Of a DNA stretch of 64,000 nucleotides, positions 33,988 through 42,153 are shown one piece after another. Numbering within the stretch: the first letter of the stretch is position 1; each line of letters begins with the position of its first letter. A program made the position numbers and the translations under genes. The stretch comes from Pseudobacteriovorax antillogorgiicola (lineage in GTDB: Bacteria > Bdellovibrionota_B > Oligoflexia > Oligoflexales > Oligoflexaceae), in NCBI RefSeq assembly GCF_900177345.1, contig NZ_FWZT01000008.1, positions 124,001 to 188,000 on the forward strand, in the 5' to 3' direction. The notes beneath the pieces are model-generated. The model searched no databases. It worked only from the letters and a program-made list of their open reading frames with translations, and was not told the origin of the DNA.

Positions 33988-34917
33988 TTATCTGGAGGGT
34001 TCATCGACGCGCACGTTCTTACCATCGACGGTGAAGATTTCTGAGTCGATGCTGCTGTCATCTTGAAAAAACCTTAGGTAGTAGCGACCATTGGGAACGA
34101 ATCCAATTTTGAATCGTGATTCGCCCACGAGCGCTGCACTGAGAGCGTTGTCACATTCGTCAGTGGTGTCCGCTACAGTGCCTTCCTCGTAGATACACAC
34201 TACATTGGCTAGTTGAATCAGCCCGGCTACACCAAAGGCCTCCTTGTTTTTGGCAGCCCGAATCTTTGGAGATAGCTTTAAGCGGGGACCCGTGACTTTG
34301 AGGGATTTTCGGAGATCAAAATCTAGGGTAATTCCTATTCCACTGGCATCAACGGTAAAGTTGCTAGCTATTTTGATACCTGAAGTTTCAGCGCTGGGTG
34401 CATTCACTTCAATATTGCCGCCCGCCTTATCTATCGCCCGCGGTGGATTATTGGGATCTAAGGTGACCCTGATTTCGCTATAGTTTCCTAATGGAATATC
34501 ATTCGAGGCGGCGAACACAATTGATTGGCTACCCTGGTAATTGAGAAGGTCGATTTCCTGAGAATAGCTGATAGGAATGTTTACCAGTCCTCCAGATTCC
34601 TGCCGGATGATGACTTCTGAAATAGTTATAAAAAATGACTGAAGATCATCAATCGGCGCATCTGTCAGAGCCAGGGTAAACAAACTATCTGCTGCCCCAC
34701 TGGGGTCATTCACAATAGGTTCATCAGGAAGCTCGCTATCAGGATCAAGCACTGGGTCCTGAGTTCCAGGTGTATCACCATCCTCCGGGTCTCCTACACC
34801 TTCTGTTTCTGTTTGGGTGGAATCACCTTCTTCCGGATTGCCAATGTAAGTTCCACAGGCGATCGCAGTTGCGAGAAACCCATAGAACATTAGGCTTAAG
34901 CTATGATTGGCTTTCAT
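33988..34917 (-). CDS. DUF4382-domain lipoprotein
   Basis: A 309-residue lipoprotein: signal MKANHSLSLMFYGFLATAIAC (lipobox AIAC), then a Glu/Asp/Pro-rich linker (about residues 25-78) and a DUF4382-like domain. The domain opens with FTLALTDAPIDDLQSFFITI, continues IDLLNYQGSQS and IPLGNYSEIRVTL, and ends ITLDFDLRKSL and KLSPKIRA. The 'lTDAPiddl..v.vti..v.v', 'idLl..g....l' and 'l..G.Y..irl.l' pattern is characteristic. The last ~80 residues, with a Cys pair (VCIYEEGTVADTTDECDNA) and NGRYYLRFFQDD, form a small extra beta domain. Function unknown; outer-membrane or surface location likely. Confidence 0.85.
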   Translation of the reverse strand: MKANHSLSLMFYGFLATAIACGTYIGNPEEGDSTQTETEGVGDPEDGDTPGTQDPVLDPDSELPDEPIVNDPSGAADSLFTLALTDAPIDDLQSFFITISEVIIRQESGGLVNIPISYSQEIDLLNYQGSQSIVFAASNDIPLGNYSEIRVTLDPNNPPRAIDKAGGNIEVNAPSAETSGIKIASNFTVDASGIGITLDFDLRKSLKVTGPRLKLSPKIRAAKNKEAFGVAGLIQLANVVCIYEEGTVADTTDECDNALSAALVGESRFKIGFVPNGRYYLRFFQDDSSIDSEIFTVDGKNVRVDEPSR

Positions 34918-35100
34918 CCGTCCCCCGAGGCGCGGTTCTTCGAGTTAATCGGCGAGGAGCTGGGATAATTCATCAGAATTTTTTCCCCGAAGGTAAAATT
35001 GGGATTCACCCCCGCAAGGGGAGCGGGAGTGAATCCGAGCGAGTCACAGGCTTTTATACAAGAATGATTCATTCTCTAGAGCCAAACAAAGGTACTAAAT
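34918..35100. other. upstream region of DUF4382 gene with long hairpin at 35002-35036
   Basis: GGATTCAC-C-CCCGC (35002-35015) pairs with GCGGG-A-GTGAATCC (35023-35036): 13 base pairs with one C-A mismatch around a 7-nt loop. There is no U-tract, and the nearest gene on either strand is 85 nt away. It could be a 5'-UTR element of the minus-strand lipoprotein gene, a protein-binding palindrome, or a REP-like unit. No second copy was noticed in the window. Confidence 0.45.
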
Positions 35101-35118
35101 AACTAAGATCACTTAGTT
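35101..35118. promoter_or_regulatory. operator-like inverted repeat upstream of the sRNA candidate
   Basis: AACTAAG-ATCA-CTTAGTT is a perfect 7-bp inverted repeat with a 4-nt centre, lying about 50 nt before the inferred start of the candidate sRNA. This is the geometry of a dimeric-repressor site. The binding protein is unknown. Confidence 0.3.
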
Positions 35119-35168
35119 TATAGATCATTGAATTTGTACAAAAAAACTTCTTAAGCTAGCTCTCAAAT

Positions 35169-35284
35169 GCTACGAAGAGATAAATGTCAAACGGGAAGGT
35201 GATCCTGCTTATATCAGATAGCTTTCCTCTCATTCTTCGTATAGCCTAAGAGCGAGGCCCCTTACTGAGGGCCTCGTTTTTTTT
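35169..35284 (+). ncRNA. candidate small RNA ending in a strong intrinsic terminator
   Basis: There is no convincing gene on the plus strand upstream, yet a textbook terminator ends at 35284. Upstream of it, 35169-35178 (GCTACGAAGA) pairs with 35234-35245 (TCTTCGTATAGC) through 10 base pairs with a 2-nt bulge. Inside, shorter complements (GGAA/TTCC, TGAT/ATCA) would give a rod-like structure. Only 11-12-codon frames are found in the span. The 5' end is a guess: weak promoter-like TTGTAC at 35134 and TAGCTC at 35157 would start transcription near 35165. The size (about 115 nt), rod fold and orphan terminator fit a regulatory sRNA. Confidence 0.5.
35253..35284 (+). terminator. strong rho-independent terminator (orphan)
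   Basis: CGAGGCCC (35253-35260), loop CTTACTGA, GGGCCTCG (35269-35276), then eight T residues (35277-35284). It works only in the plus direction. No annotated plus-strand gene leads into it. Confidence 0.9.
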
Positions 35285-35651
35285 CTATAAAAGTTCTACT
35301 TTCTTCCATTCCACCAGACTTTTTCGCCAAGGCAGAGCTTTGGGCTGCGATGTAGCAGGAAAATGCCATTACAAAAAAACAAAGGAACTCAAGAAATACC
35401 TTGGCATTGAAATATGGTGTGTTGGCTTTCATGGACTGTCTCCTCTAGTAGCAAGTCCTTGTACACAATATACTTCGGTTCCGATCGATTTGGTTTTAGG
35501 TGTAATTCAAGGAAGAGTGATTAAGTGAATCAAAATAGAGTTATATAGAACCACCTGGGGCTCTTGAAAGACTGAATCTTGTACAAATAATTTTTTTAGA
35601 ATTTGATTTCCTTGGCGCGCTTGGAAGCCAAGCGCTGAGAATCCCAAGGGA
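35285..35651. other. intergenic stretch with a short palindrome, no convincing gene
   Basis: A 62-codon frame at 35340-35528 has no ribosome site and unlikely composition. Near the 3' end of the LuxR gene is a perfect 8-bp hairpin (GCGCTTGG 35617-35624, loop AAG, CCAAGCGC 35628-35635). It could end the minus-strand transcript, although it is followed by A residues, not U, in that direction. Confidence 0.4.
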
Positions 35652-35882
35652 TTATGGGGTCAGCGATTGGATAAATTTTTGGAGAGTCTGCGCTTTACTG
35701 TGAGTGCCCAGTTTGAAATTGATGTTTCGCAGGTGGATGCGAATAGTGTTGGGCGAAACTTGAAGGTTTTCTGCTAGATAAGCAGCGGAAGTATCCTGGC
35801 CGCCGATCAGGTGGCCCATGACCTGTGTTTCTTTACTAGTCAATCGATGGCTTCTGCAGAAATTTTCAATTTGCTGATTCAT
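35652..35882 (-). CDS. HTH-only LuxR/GerE-type DNA-binding protein
   Basis: A 76-residue protein consisting almost solely of a LuxR-type helix-turn-helix: LTSKETQVMGHLIGGQDTSA, then YLAENLQVSPNTIRIHLRNI and FKLGTHSKAQTLQKFI. The conserved positions (LT..E..v...l..G.....IA..L..s..TVr.H...i..KL) are mostly kept, with YLAENL in place of the usual eIA..L. There is no receiver or autoinducer domain, like the small GerE proteins. Its ATG overlaps the stop of the upstream lipoprotein gene (ATGA), so it is translationally coupled to it. Targets unknown; the alpha-amylase gene upstream on the same strand is one candidate. Confidence 0.85.
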   Translation of the reverse strand: MNQQIENFCRSHRLTSKETQVMGHLIGGQDTSAAYLAENLQVSPNTIRIHLRNINFKLGTHSKAQTLQKFIQSLTP

Positions 35883-36160
35883 GGCAGTCTCCTTTGAGGC
35901 ACAGCGCTGTCTTCTGTCACAGGCTTGAAAGTATTGCTTTCTTCTTCGTATTCACACCAATTGTAAGATTCTGTGGAGACCTTTTCAGCAACCACGGCTT
36001 GATTAACATGGCGATAGACTTCGGTAATAACCATGTCGCTGGATTGTTGCTCAATCTTACAAGCAGAGTAAAGTAACTTTGCTTCGCTAGTGGCTTCTTT
36101 TTCATCACCGCAGCCAAGGGCAAACAAGATTAGGCTGATCATGGGCAGAACGATTTTCAT
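35879..36160 (-). CDS. small lipoprotein (93 aa)
   Basis: Starts at ATG 36160 with GGAGG about 9 nt upstream; an upstream in-frame start at 36181 would add seven residues before the signal. It has signal and lipobox MKIVLPMISLILFALGC, then a mature part of about 76 residues with two further cysteines (SACKIEQQSS and YNWCEYEEES), probably a small disulfide-stabilised periplasmic protein. Its stop overlaps the LuxR start by 4 nt. A coupled lipoprotein and HTH regulator suggests envelope sensing, but no family was recognised. Confidence 0.75.
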   Translation of the reverse strand: MKIVLPMISLILFALGCGDEKEATSEAKLLYSACKIEQQSSDMVITEVYRHVNQAVVAEKVSTESYNWCEYEEESNTFKPVTEDSAVPQRRLP

Positions 36161-36326
36161 TGTAGGGGCCTCCAGATTCAAACTGCGTACTATTTACTAG
36201 TTTAAAAATAGTAAGTCAATAGTAAATACTTCGCTGAATCCAGAAGAACACCTGAGTGATTGCAGGTGTTTAGATGGTAGAAGGGGATGGAATGCCCCCG
36301 TAAGGGAGCATTTTTAAAAGGAAACT

Positions 36327-38039
36327 TTAAAAAGAGCCCCTTGTGCTGGAAGAGCCTGCTGGGTTGAGTGTATTGTTGGGTCCAGACTGCCAGACCGTTC
36401 CTGAAGCCGGAGAATCGTCTTGACCCTTGATGCATTTCCACTCCACAGTACCATTGGAGTCGATGGTGACAGTGCCTTCCCATTGGGGATAGTTGTCGGG
36501 ATCGATTTTAATCGCCTGGCTTGCCTTCCAGTTGCCTAGCTCAGGAATATTGCCAACGACGAAAACGCTCTGGCCAAGGACGGTCTCACCGTTGTCACAG
36601 ATAAACGTGATGTCCCTACTGCCTTCTGGTGGCGGTAAAGGTGTACTGCCATTGTCTCCGCCTTGGCTTTTGCCGACCTTGGCACCAACATGGATTGCTA
36701 CAGCATCGATGGTAGCCACATCAAAGGAAGCAAAGCCGCTGCCGTCCACAGTTACCGTCGGTCCATCGCAAAGACCAGTAGCCTTATCAAAATTACCGTG
36801 AACAATATCGCAGTACTCACCAGCAGGCATTCCTGTTTGCAAACGCTGATTCAAAGATTGGAAGTCGTTGCGATTAATAGCGACAAAGCCAAGACCACCG
36901 CGGCCAAACGCGATTTGATTGGAACCGTCGTCCCACCAATGGCTAAGTCGCCACTCGCCAGCTGTCTGGTTTCTAAACTCGACCATGTTTGCGATGCCGT
37001 TCCATCGGTGTTCACAGACCCAACCCCCATCAAAACAGCGATCACCGGTATTTGGTCCACGGCTAGGGGGACCTTGATCCTTGTCACTAAAGTAATAGCT
37101 CGACATCACCTTGGGGTAGCCATATGGATAGGCTAGCATTGCAATCTCTGCGATGTAGTAGAGGTTGCCAACGTCTTTGTAAGTGAGGGTTCGCTCTGGG
37201 TACTGGCGTTGGTCATCATGGTTCGACACAAAGACAACAGCCTGATCGCTGCGCAGCCAGCCCTTACGGTTAATCCATTGCAGCTCTTTCAATGGCTTAA
37301 AACCCTTGAAGATAGCGCCCATCTCTCGCTCGAAACGAAACTCAGTAACGTTACCGTTACCAACGTATTCTTCAGGACGAACCGGTTCTCCAAAGGCTTC
37401 GATCACCTCTTGAAAAATATACGGATTGCCTTCAAGGCGGCTTACGATCGCTCTCACATCTCCTGCTGGAATGTGCTTTGCTGCATCGATCCGAAAACCT
37501 TTCACACCCATACGAGTGAGGTCGTTGAGGTAGTCGGCGATCTTACCTTGAACATAGTCGCTGCTTGTTTTTAGATCGTTGAGACCAACGAGGTCGCAGA
37601 ACTGCACTTTGTAGCGGTCGTAGTAATCTATTGGTGAGCCGCAGTAATTAAAGTCATTGGGGCCATAGGGAACTTCAGGGTAGTTTCGATTTCCAGAAGC
37701 AGCCATGTGATTGATCACGGCATCAACATAAATATCGACACCAACTGCCTGGCAGCGATTCACCATACTCTGGAATTGAGAGCGGTTGCCGCTTCGCCCG
37801 ACAATCTCATAGCTGATCGGCTGGTATCTCGTCCACCAAGCTCCACCATTGATAGACTTTTGGGGTGGTGATACTTGGACTGCGGCAAAGCCTTTTGGTC
37901 CTAACACCTGTTCGCACTCTTCAGCCACATCATCCCAACTCCATTCGAAGAGATGAACGAATGCAGTTCTGGGTGTTGCGCTGGCCTGTGTGACCCAAGC
38001 GCCGGCGATCATCGCTAGCAGACTCTTTCTTGCTATCAT
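36327..38039 (-). CDS. secreted GH13 alpha-amylase with C-terminal CBM20 starch-binding domain
   Basis: A 570-residue protein with a signal peptide (MIARKSLLAMIAGAWVTQASA). The catalytic (beta/alpha)8 domain resembles the animal/actinobacterial-type subfamily (GH13_24/32-like): FVHLFEWSWDDVAEECEQVL, VSPPQKS, YVDAVINHM. Catalytic residues: nucleophile Asp185 in GFRIDAAKH, acid/base Glu211 in FQEVIEAF, and transition-state stabiliser Asp275 in VSNHDDQR. A linker with GDNGSTPLPPPEG leads to CBM20 (about residues 475-570: VFVVGNIPELGNWKASQAIK, YPQWEGTVTIDSNGTVEWK). It hydrolyses alpha-1,4 glucan outside the cell. A maltoporin-like protein lies at 3503-4852. Divergent from the ankyrin gene. Confidence 0.95.
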   Translation of the reverse strand: MIARKSLLAMIAGAWVTQASATPRTAFVHLFEWSWDDVAEECEQVLGPKGFAAVQVSPPQKSINGGAWWTRYQPISYEIVGRSGNRSQFQSMVNRCQAVGVDIYVDAVINHMAASGNRNYPEVPYGPNDFNYCGSPIDYYDRYKVQFCDLVGLNDLKTSSDYVQGKIADYLNDLTRMGVKGFRIDAAKHIPAGDVRAIVSRLEGNPYIFQEVIEAFGEPVRPEEYVGNGNVTEFRFEREMGAIFKGFKPLKELQWINRKGWLRSDQAVVFVSNHDDQRQYPERTLTYKDVGNLYYIAEIAMLAYPYGYPKVMSSYYFSDKDQGPPSRGPNTGDRCFDGGWVCEHRWNGIANMVEFRNQTAGEWRLSHWWDDGSNQIAFGRGGLGFVAINRNDFQSLNQRLQTGMPAGEYCDIVHGNFDKATGLCDGPTVTVDGSGFASFDVATIDAVAIHVGAKVGKSQGGDNGSTPLPPPEGSRDITFICDNGETVLGQSVFVVGNIPELGNWKASQAIKIDPDNYPQWEGTVTIDSNGTVEWKCIKGQDDSPASGTVWQSGPNNTLNPAGSSSTRGSF

Positions 38040-38498
38040 GAGTTATTCTCTCCCCTGTGTGCGTCTCAGTCCGTCTGTGTAGGTAGTATCAAAACAGCTG
38101 AGGTTATGAACGCTTAGAATCAATTTGATTTCATTAAAATCAAGTCTCCTATTCATACAAAGAATATGGAATTGAGACAAACTCCTTACTGTGGCCTCAT
38201 ATTGTAAATTTACGAAACTGAGATAGGAATGTGCGGGTTTTAACTGCTTATTTATAGTAAAGTTACAAGATAAAGTTTTTGAAAATTTTCCGGTGAAGCA
38301 AGATAGTAGGATTTATCCCTTGTTTTATCAATACTATAGGGGCTCTCGCGAGGTTGTCGCGACATTTATGTAGTTTTTATACTTCATGGCTTCTATCGAC
38401 TAAAATTTAGCAATGATTGAGAGACACTATCGCTTCGTATAGCTGATACTCTTAGTTACTCTGGCTGTATCGAGGTTTTTTGGGGTTTGGAGTTAGCA
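38040..38498. other. 459-nt divergent promoter region with paired TCGCGA sites
   Basis: No gene seen between the divergent amylase and ankyrin genes. Much of it is AT-rich. At 38346-38362 two TCGCGA palindromes are separated by 5 nt (GGTTG), so the unit is both a direct and an inverted repeat, and can also fold as a hairpin. A regulatory site is possible. Confidence 0.4.
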
Positions 38499-38843
38499 GT
38501 GTCTGCAGGTGATTGGAAAGACTTATTTCGAGCGGTTCAAGAAAACAATCTTCCTATGGTGAAGTATCACGTGGATGCTGCTGTGGATTTGGACTACCAG
38601 CATCCCGAGATCTTGACCACACCACTAGTTGAAGCCATCAAGCAAGGCCACGATGAGATCGCTATCTATCTTATCAACAGTGGTGCTTCGCTGACTGTGC
38701 GTTCTGAGCTGGAGGGGCTCTTACCTCTTGAGGCTGCGAAAAAGTGGCAGAGGCAAGGCTTGAAGCTTCTTATCTTAGAAAACGGAGGAGGTAAAAAGGG
38801 AAGTAGTTTAAGCCGATGGCTCGACCGCCTACTTCCCTTCTAA
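38499..38843 (+). CDS. small ankyrin-repeat protein
   Basis: A protein of about 114 residues. GTG 38499 is preferred over TTG 38487 because GGAG lies about 8 nt before it. It has two to three ankyrin units: 'DWKDLFRAVQENNLPMVKYH', 'TPLVEAIKQGHDEIAIYLIN' + 'SGASLTVR', and 'LLPLEAAKKW.RQGLKLLI'. No signal peptide, so it is probably a cytoplasmic protein-binding module. It converges on the haem lipoprotein gene. Confidence 0.82.
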   Translation: MSAGDWKDLFRAVQENNLPMVKYHVDAAVDLDYQHPEILTTPLVEAIKQGHDEIAIYLINSGASLTVRSELEGLLPLEAAKKWQRQGLKLLILENGGGKKGSSLSRWLDRLLPF

Positions 38844-38864
38844 CATATGAGATAGCTCTATTTA

Positions 38865-39527
38865 TCAGTCGTCGCCATTAACAGGCTCGAAGTTTCGGGT
38901 TTGATTGGCATCAAAGTTTTGATGACAACTTGCGCAATTACCTAGATCACTGAGCATAACGTCACCATCATTCAAGTGCTCTCCCTGACCATCATTGAAG
39001 TGACAAGGAAGACAAACTCCCGGTTGCGGGCTACTATGGGTAAACACAAACTGAGGCTGACCTTCATCTGGGGTTTGGTGGCAGGAAACGCAGTCCTGAC
39101 CAACGTAGTGGCCGCTTCCTGGGCTATTGGCATCGGGGTCAAAGCCATCTGGTGGTCCTTGGTTTGGGTAAGCGCGCAAGCCACTGGCCGGGCGCTGATG
39201 GCATTGTTCACAAGTTTCTGGTTTAGGTGTGTGGCTGAATGCTACTGTGGTTTCGGCCCAACTTGGATAGGAATGACAAGAGGCACAGTCTTGGCCTGTG
39301 AAATGATCCGGACTTTTTCGGTCTTCTTCGTGGCACATAGCACAAGGGGCTTCGAAGTGGACAGATGAATCGTTGTTTGCCGTAGGCGTGTCTTGATTGG
39401 CATTTTGCTCCGCAACTGCAGATGGTCCTGCATCGGATCCTTCGCCTCGCTTGTCCAATGGCGAATCAATTATCCCTGTACATGATGTGATGAAGCCTAG
39501 TAGGCAGATTCTGATGAAATATCTCAT
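38865..39527 (-). CDS. six-haem c-type cytochrome lipoprotein
   Basis: A 220-residue protein from ATG 39527 (GGAGGG about 6 nt upstream). Lipobox in FITSCTGI, then a low-complexity linker. Six CxxCH haem-binding motifs follow: CAMCH, CASCH, CEQCH, CVSCH, CLPCH and CASCH, with additional histidines spaced between (for example HFTGQDCASCH, HYVGQDCVSCH) that can be distal ligands. The haem modules repeat roughly every 25-30 residues, as in class III/cytochrome c7-like proteins. It is probably a periplasmic or outer-membrane-anchored electron carrier. No oxidoreductase partner is adjacent. Confidence 0.9.
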   Translation of the reverse strand: MRYFIRICLLGFITSCTGIIDSPLDKRGEGSDAGPSAVAEQNANQDTPTANNDSSVHFEAPCAMCHEEDRKSPDHFTGQDCASCHSYPSWAETTVAFSHTPKPETCEQCHQRPASGLRAYPNQGPPDGFDPDANSPGSGHYVGQDCVSCHQTPDEGQPQFVFTHSSPQPGVCLPCHFNDGQGEHLNDGDVMLSDLGNCASCHQNFDANQTRNFEPVNGDD

Positions 39528-39796
39528 GGTCCCTCCAAGATTAATAATCTTATCGGTAGAACTAAGTCGCATCTCAAGGATATCTCATTAATTCAATTAA
39601 ATTAGTGTTTTAAGAATGTGAAATTGAATAATGAAAATATAAGTCGCATCGATGGGTCCCGTGCAAGTCTTAGTCACTTGCCTGGAGCCTAGCAGCTTCG
39701 CTCGATCGGCTCCCACGGCAGCTTAACAATTAAATCTAGGATATAGCTGGAGCTGGGTCGATTGAAAAAGGTGGCCTTGCTCTTGCACAGCAGGGT

Positions 39797-39991
39797 GTGA
39801 GAGCAGATAGCTCTCGATCCCTTTTTCTAGTTGTATTTTGTGGAGTTCTTATGGGATTTGAATTTCTTCTTCTCGTCGTGTTTAGTCTTGGCTTCTACTC
39901 TGGCTATCAAATGGATTCTGAACCTGATTTGCCTCCCCCCGCTGAACAGTCTCAACAAGTAGAATCAAGTGATGGAACCGACACCAAATAA
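39797..39991 (+). CDS. possible small single-span membrane protein
   Basis: The frame from GTG 39797 gives 64 residues; ATG 39851 (GGAG 6 nt upstream) would give 46. Either way there is one membrane helix (GFEFLLLVVFSLGFYSGY) and a short acidic Pro/Gln/Ser tail (DLPPPAEQSQQVESSDG). The gap before it (39528-39796) holds no other gene. Unknown function. Confidence 0.45.
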   Translation: MRADSSRSLFLVVFCGVLMGFEFLLLVVFSLGFYSGYQMDSEPDLPPPAEQSQQVESSDGTDTK

Positions 39992-40220
39992 ACGGTAAAA
40001 AAATTTCATCTCGGTTAGAATTGAGGGCCTCGAATTCAGAGCTGCCCTTAAACCCGTTTCTGCTTTCCTCTTAAGTTCATTATCAGCCACTTTCTAATTT
40101 GCTAGTCAATCTGGATGTTTTTGTGATTTTTCTCTTGAACATCCCATTTATGACGATAGAGACGCTGTTACAGGAGCAGTCTTTTTCATCAGTCCCTTAC
40201 GGATTGAGAAAGGATCGATC

Positions 40221-42149
40221 ATGATGCCACAGCTTAAACCGGAGGGTAAACTGTCATCAGGAAAGCCTAAAATCTTACTGTTAGAGGATGATATGGATGA
40301 CGCGTGGTTTATCCAGCGTTGCGTGCCGTCTGGCGAATATTCCATCGTCCACCACGAGTATCTGAAACGTGCCTGTCAGGAAAGTCTTGGTGATGATGAT
40401 GTAATCATCACAGACCTATCCGTTCACGATTCCAAAGGCATGGATACCTTTAAAGCGCTCCTCGAAAGCTACCCGTCAGTGCCAATTATCATTGTCTCAG
40501 GGCTTGACGATCCCGATAAGAGTTTCGAAGCTGCGAAGTACGGTGCCTATAACTTCATCGATAAAAATGAAATCGACCCACGGATATTTCCTAAGCAGAT
40601 TAAATTTGCCAGGGAAAGAGCGAAGCTTGACAATCAGCTGCGGGAGGCGCGGAAGGCTGCTGATAACCAATCGCAAATGAAATCTGAGTTTCTCGCTCAA
40701 TTTAGCCACGAAATTCGAACTCCTCTGAACGCCGTTGTGGGTATGACGAAACTTCTCAAAAGCACGACCCTTGATGACGAGCAAAGCGAGTTGGTCGAGG
40801 GCCTTGAGTTGGGTGGGAATCGCTTGCTTTCGATTGTGAATGACATTCTCGATATATCTAAGATTGAATCAGGCAAGATGGAGCTGAACTATGAGAAATT
40901 CGATCTGAGGACTTTGGTGTCAGACTGTATCCGCGTGTATTCTGCCGATGCAGAGACTAAGGGAATATTTCTTAGTGACTATTTTGATTCTGAGATCCCT
41001 GCACAGGTTGAGGCTGACCCTGATAGGATCAAGCAAGTTTTGATGAACTATTTGAGCAACGCGATGAAGTATACCGAGGAGGGTACGATTATCGTGGAAG
41101 TGTCGTTCGATGAGCAATCAAGGATTCGGGTTGGTGTTCAGGACTCAGGGGAAGGTATTCCTCAATCGAAGATCGACAAGTTATTTTCATCCTTTGTTCA
41201 AGTCAATCGAGACGATTCTACCCGCGGTACCGGCCTCGGGCTAGTGGTATGTAAGAACTTTGCTGAGTTGATGGGCGGCGAGGTGGGCGTTCACAGCGAA
41301 GAGGGCAAAGGCTCAGAATTTTGGTTTAGTTTTGTGCCAAAGTCAGTTGAGCATATCGAACGGGCGAGATCGTCGATCGAAGGAAAGAAGATTCTGATCT
41401 TTGGGCAAGACATACATGTGCTCGAAATTCTTCAACGGCAGCTTGGTGGCCGAGGTGTTGCGGTAACGTTTGCTGATGCTTCTGATCCCGTTAGTTATGA
41501 CGAGCGGGACTTTAATCTCATTATGGTGGATACTAGATTTAAACCACCCAGAGACAAGGAAGGCTCGGGAAAGGAAAGGGTTTTACCGAGCATTGTGCTT
41601 TTCGATCATGAAGGGCGAGAGGCTGGAGAACTTAAGCTGCGGGGTGCCATGCCCCAAGGACGAGTGATTCAAACCATAGCCTGGGCCTTAGGTGAAGATA
41701 AAAAACCACCATCAGACGAGATGCTGCTAACTGACGCTCAAGGTCTTATCGATTTGAAAGACATGAAAGTTCTGGTGGTAGATGATGATCCCTTGAATCG
41801 TAAGGTCTTAGCAAAGATGCTCAAAACTTGGCGAATCCAGTCAGATTTCGCATGCCATGGGCAAGAGGCTCTCAATTGCTGCGCTGAAAAAAAATACGAT
41901 GTGATCTTTATGGATTGTACCATGCCGGTGATGGATGGGTATGAGGCATCCCGCCGTTTGAAGGCTGAGTGCCGTGCGCCCAAGATCGTGGCCTTAACCG
42001 CTCACGCTTTTAATGAGGAACGGGAGCGCTGCCAAGAGGCTGGCATGGATCACTTTCTCACCAAACCAATCGATATGGAAACCTTAAAAGGTATTGTTGA
42101 GATACTTGCCAGCGATCTTTGTAATCATAAAGAAAAAAAAGGTGCTTAG
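40221..42149 (+). CDS. hybrid histidine kinase: receiver-HisKA-HATPase-degenerate receiver-receiver
   Basis: A 642-residue cytoplasmic protein with no membrane helix. N-terminal receiver: LLLEDDMDDAWF, phospho-Asp in VIITDLSVHDSKG, Ser in IIIVSGL, and Lys in NFIDKNE without the usual following Pro. Kinase core: HisKA FSHEIRTPLNAVVGM (H box), then HATPase NYLSNAMKYTEEG, DSGEGIPQ and GTGLGLVVCKNF. A third domain (about residues 375-470, KKILIFGQDIHVLEIL... LIMVDTRF) is a receiver that has lost the acidic pair. The C-terminal receiver is complete: VLVVDDDPLN, FMDCTMPVMDGYEA, VALTAHAF and LTKPID. It probably senses through its own N-terminal receiver or a partner. It is convergent with the Kef gene, 4 nt apart. 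Confidence 0.93.
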   Translation: MMPQLKPEGKLSSGKPKILLLEDDMDDAWFIQRCVPSGEYSIVHHEYLKRACQESLGDDDVIITDLSVHDSKGMDTFKALLESYPSVPIIIVSGLDDPDKSFEAAKYGAYNFIDKNEIDPRIFPKQIKFARERAKLDNQLREARKAADNQSQMKSEFLAQFSHEIRTPLNAVVGMTKLLKSTTLDDEQSELVEGLELGGNRLLSIVNDILDISKIESGKMELNYEKFDLRTLVSDCIRVYSADAETKGIFLSDYFDSEIPAQVEADPDRIKQVLMNYLSNAMKYTEEGTIIVEVSFDEQSRIRVGVQDSGEGIPQSKIDKLFSSFVQVNRDDSTRGTGLGLVVCKNFAELMGGEVGVHSEEGKGSEFWFSFVPKSVEHIERARSSIEGKKILIFGQDIHVLEILQRQLGGRGVAVTFADASDPVSYDERDFNLIMVDTRFKPPRDKEGSGKERVLPSIVLFDHEGREAGELKLRGAMPQGRVIQTIAWALGEDKKPPSDEMLLTDAQGLIDLKDMKVLVVDDDPLNRKVLAKMLKTWRIQSDFACHGQEALNCCAEKKYDVIFMDCTMPVMDGYEASRRLKAECRAPKIVALTAHAFNEERERCQEAGMDHFLTKPIDMETLKGIVEILASDLCNHKEKKGA

Positions 42150-42153
42150 CGCC

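Noticed and set aside
35340-35528. 62-codon plus-strand frame
   Set aside because: No ribosome site, unusual composition and no family resemblance.
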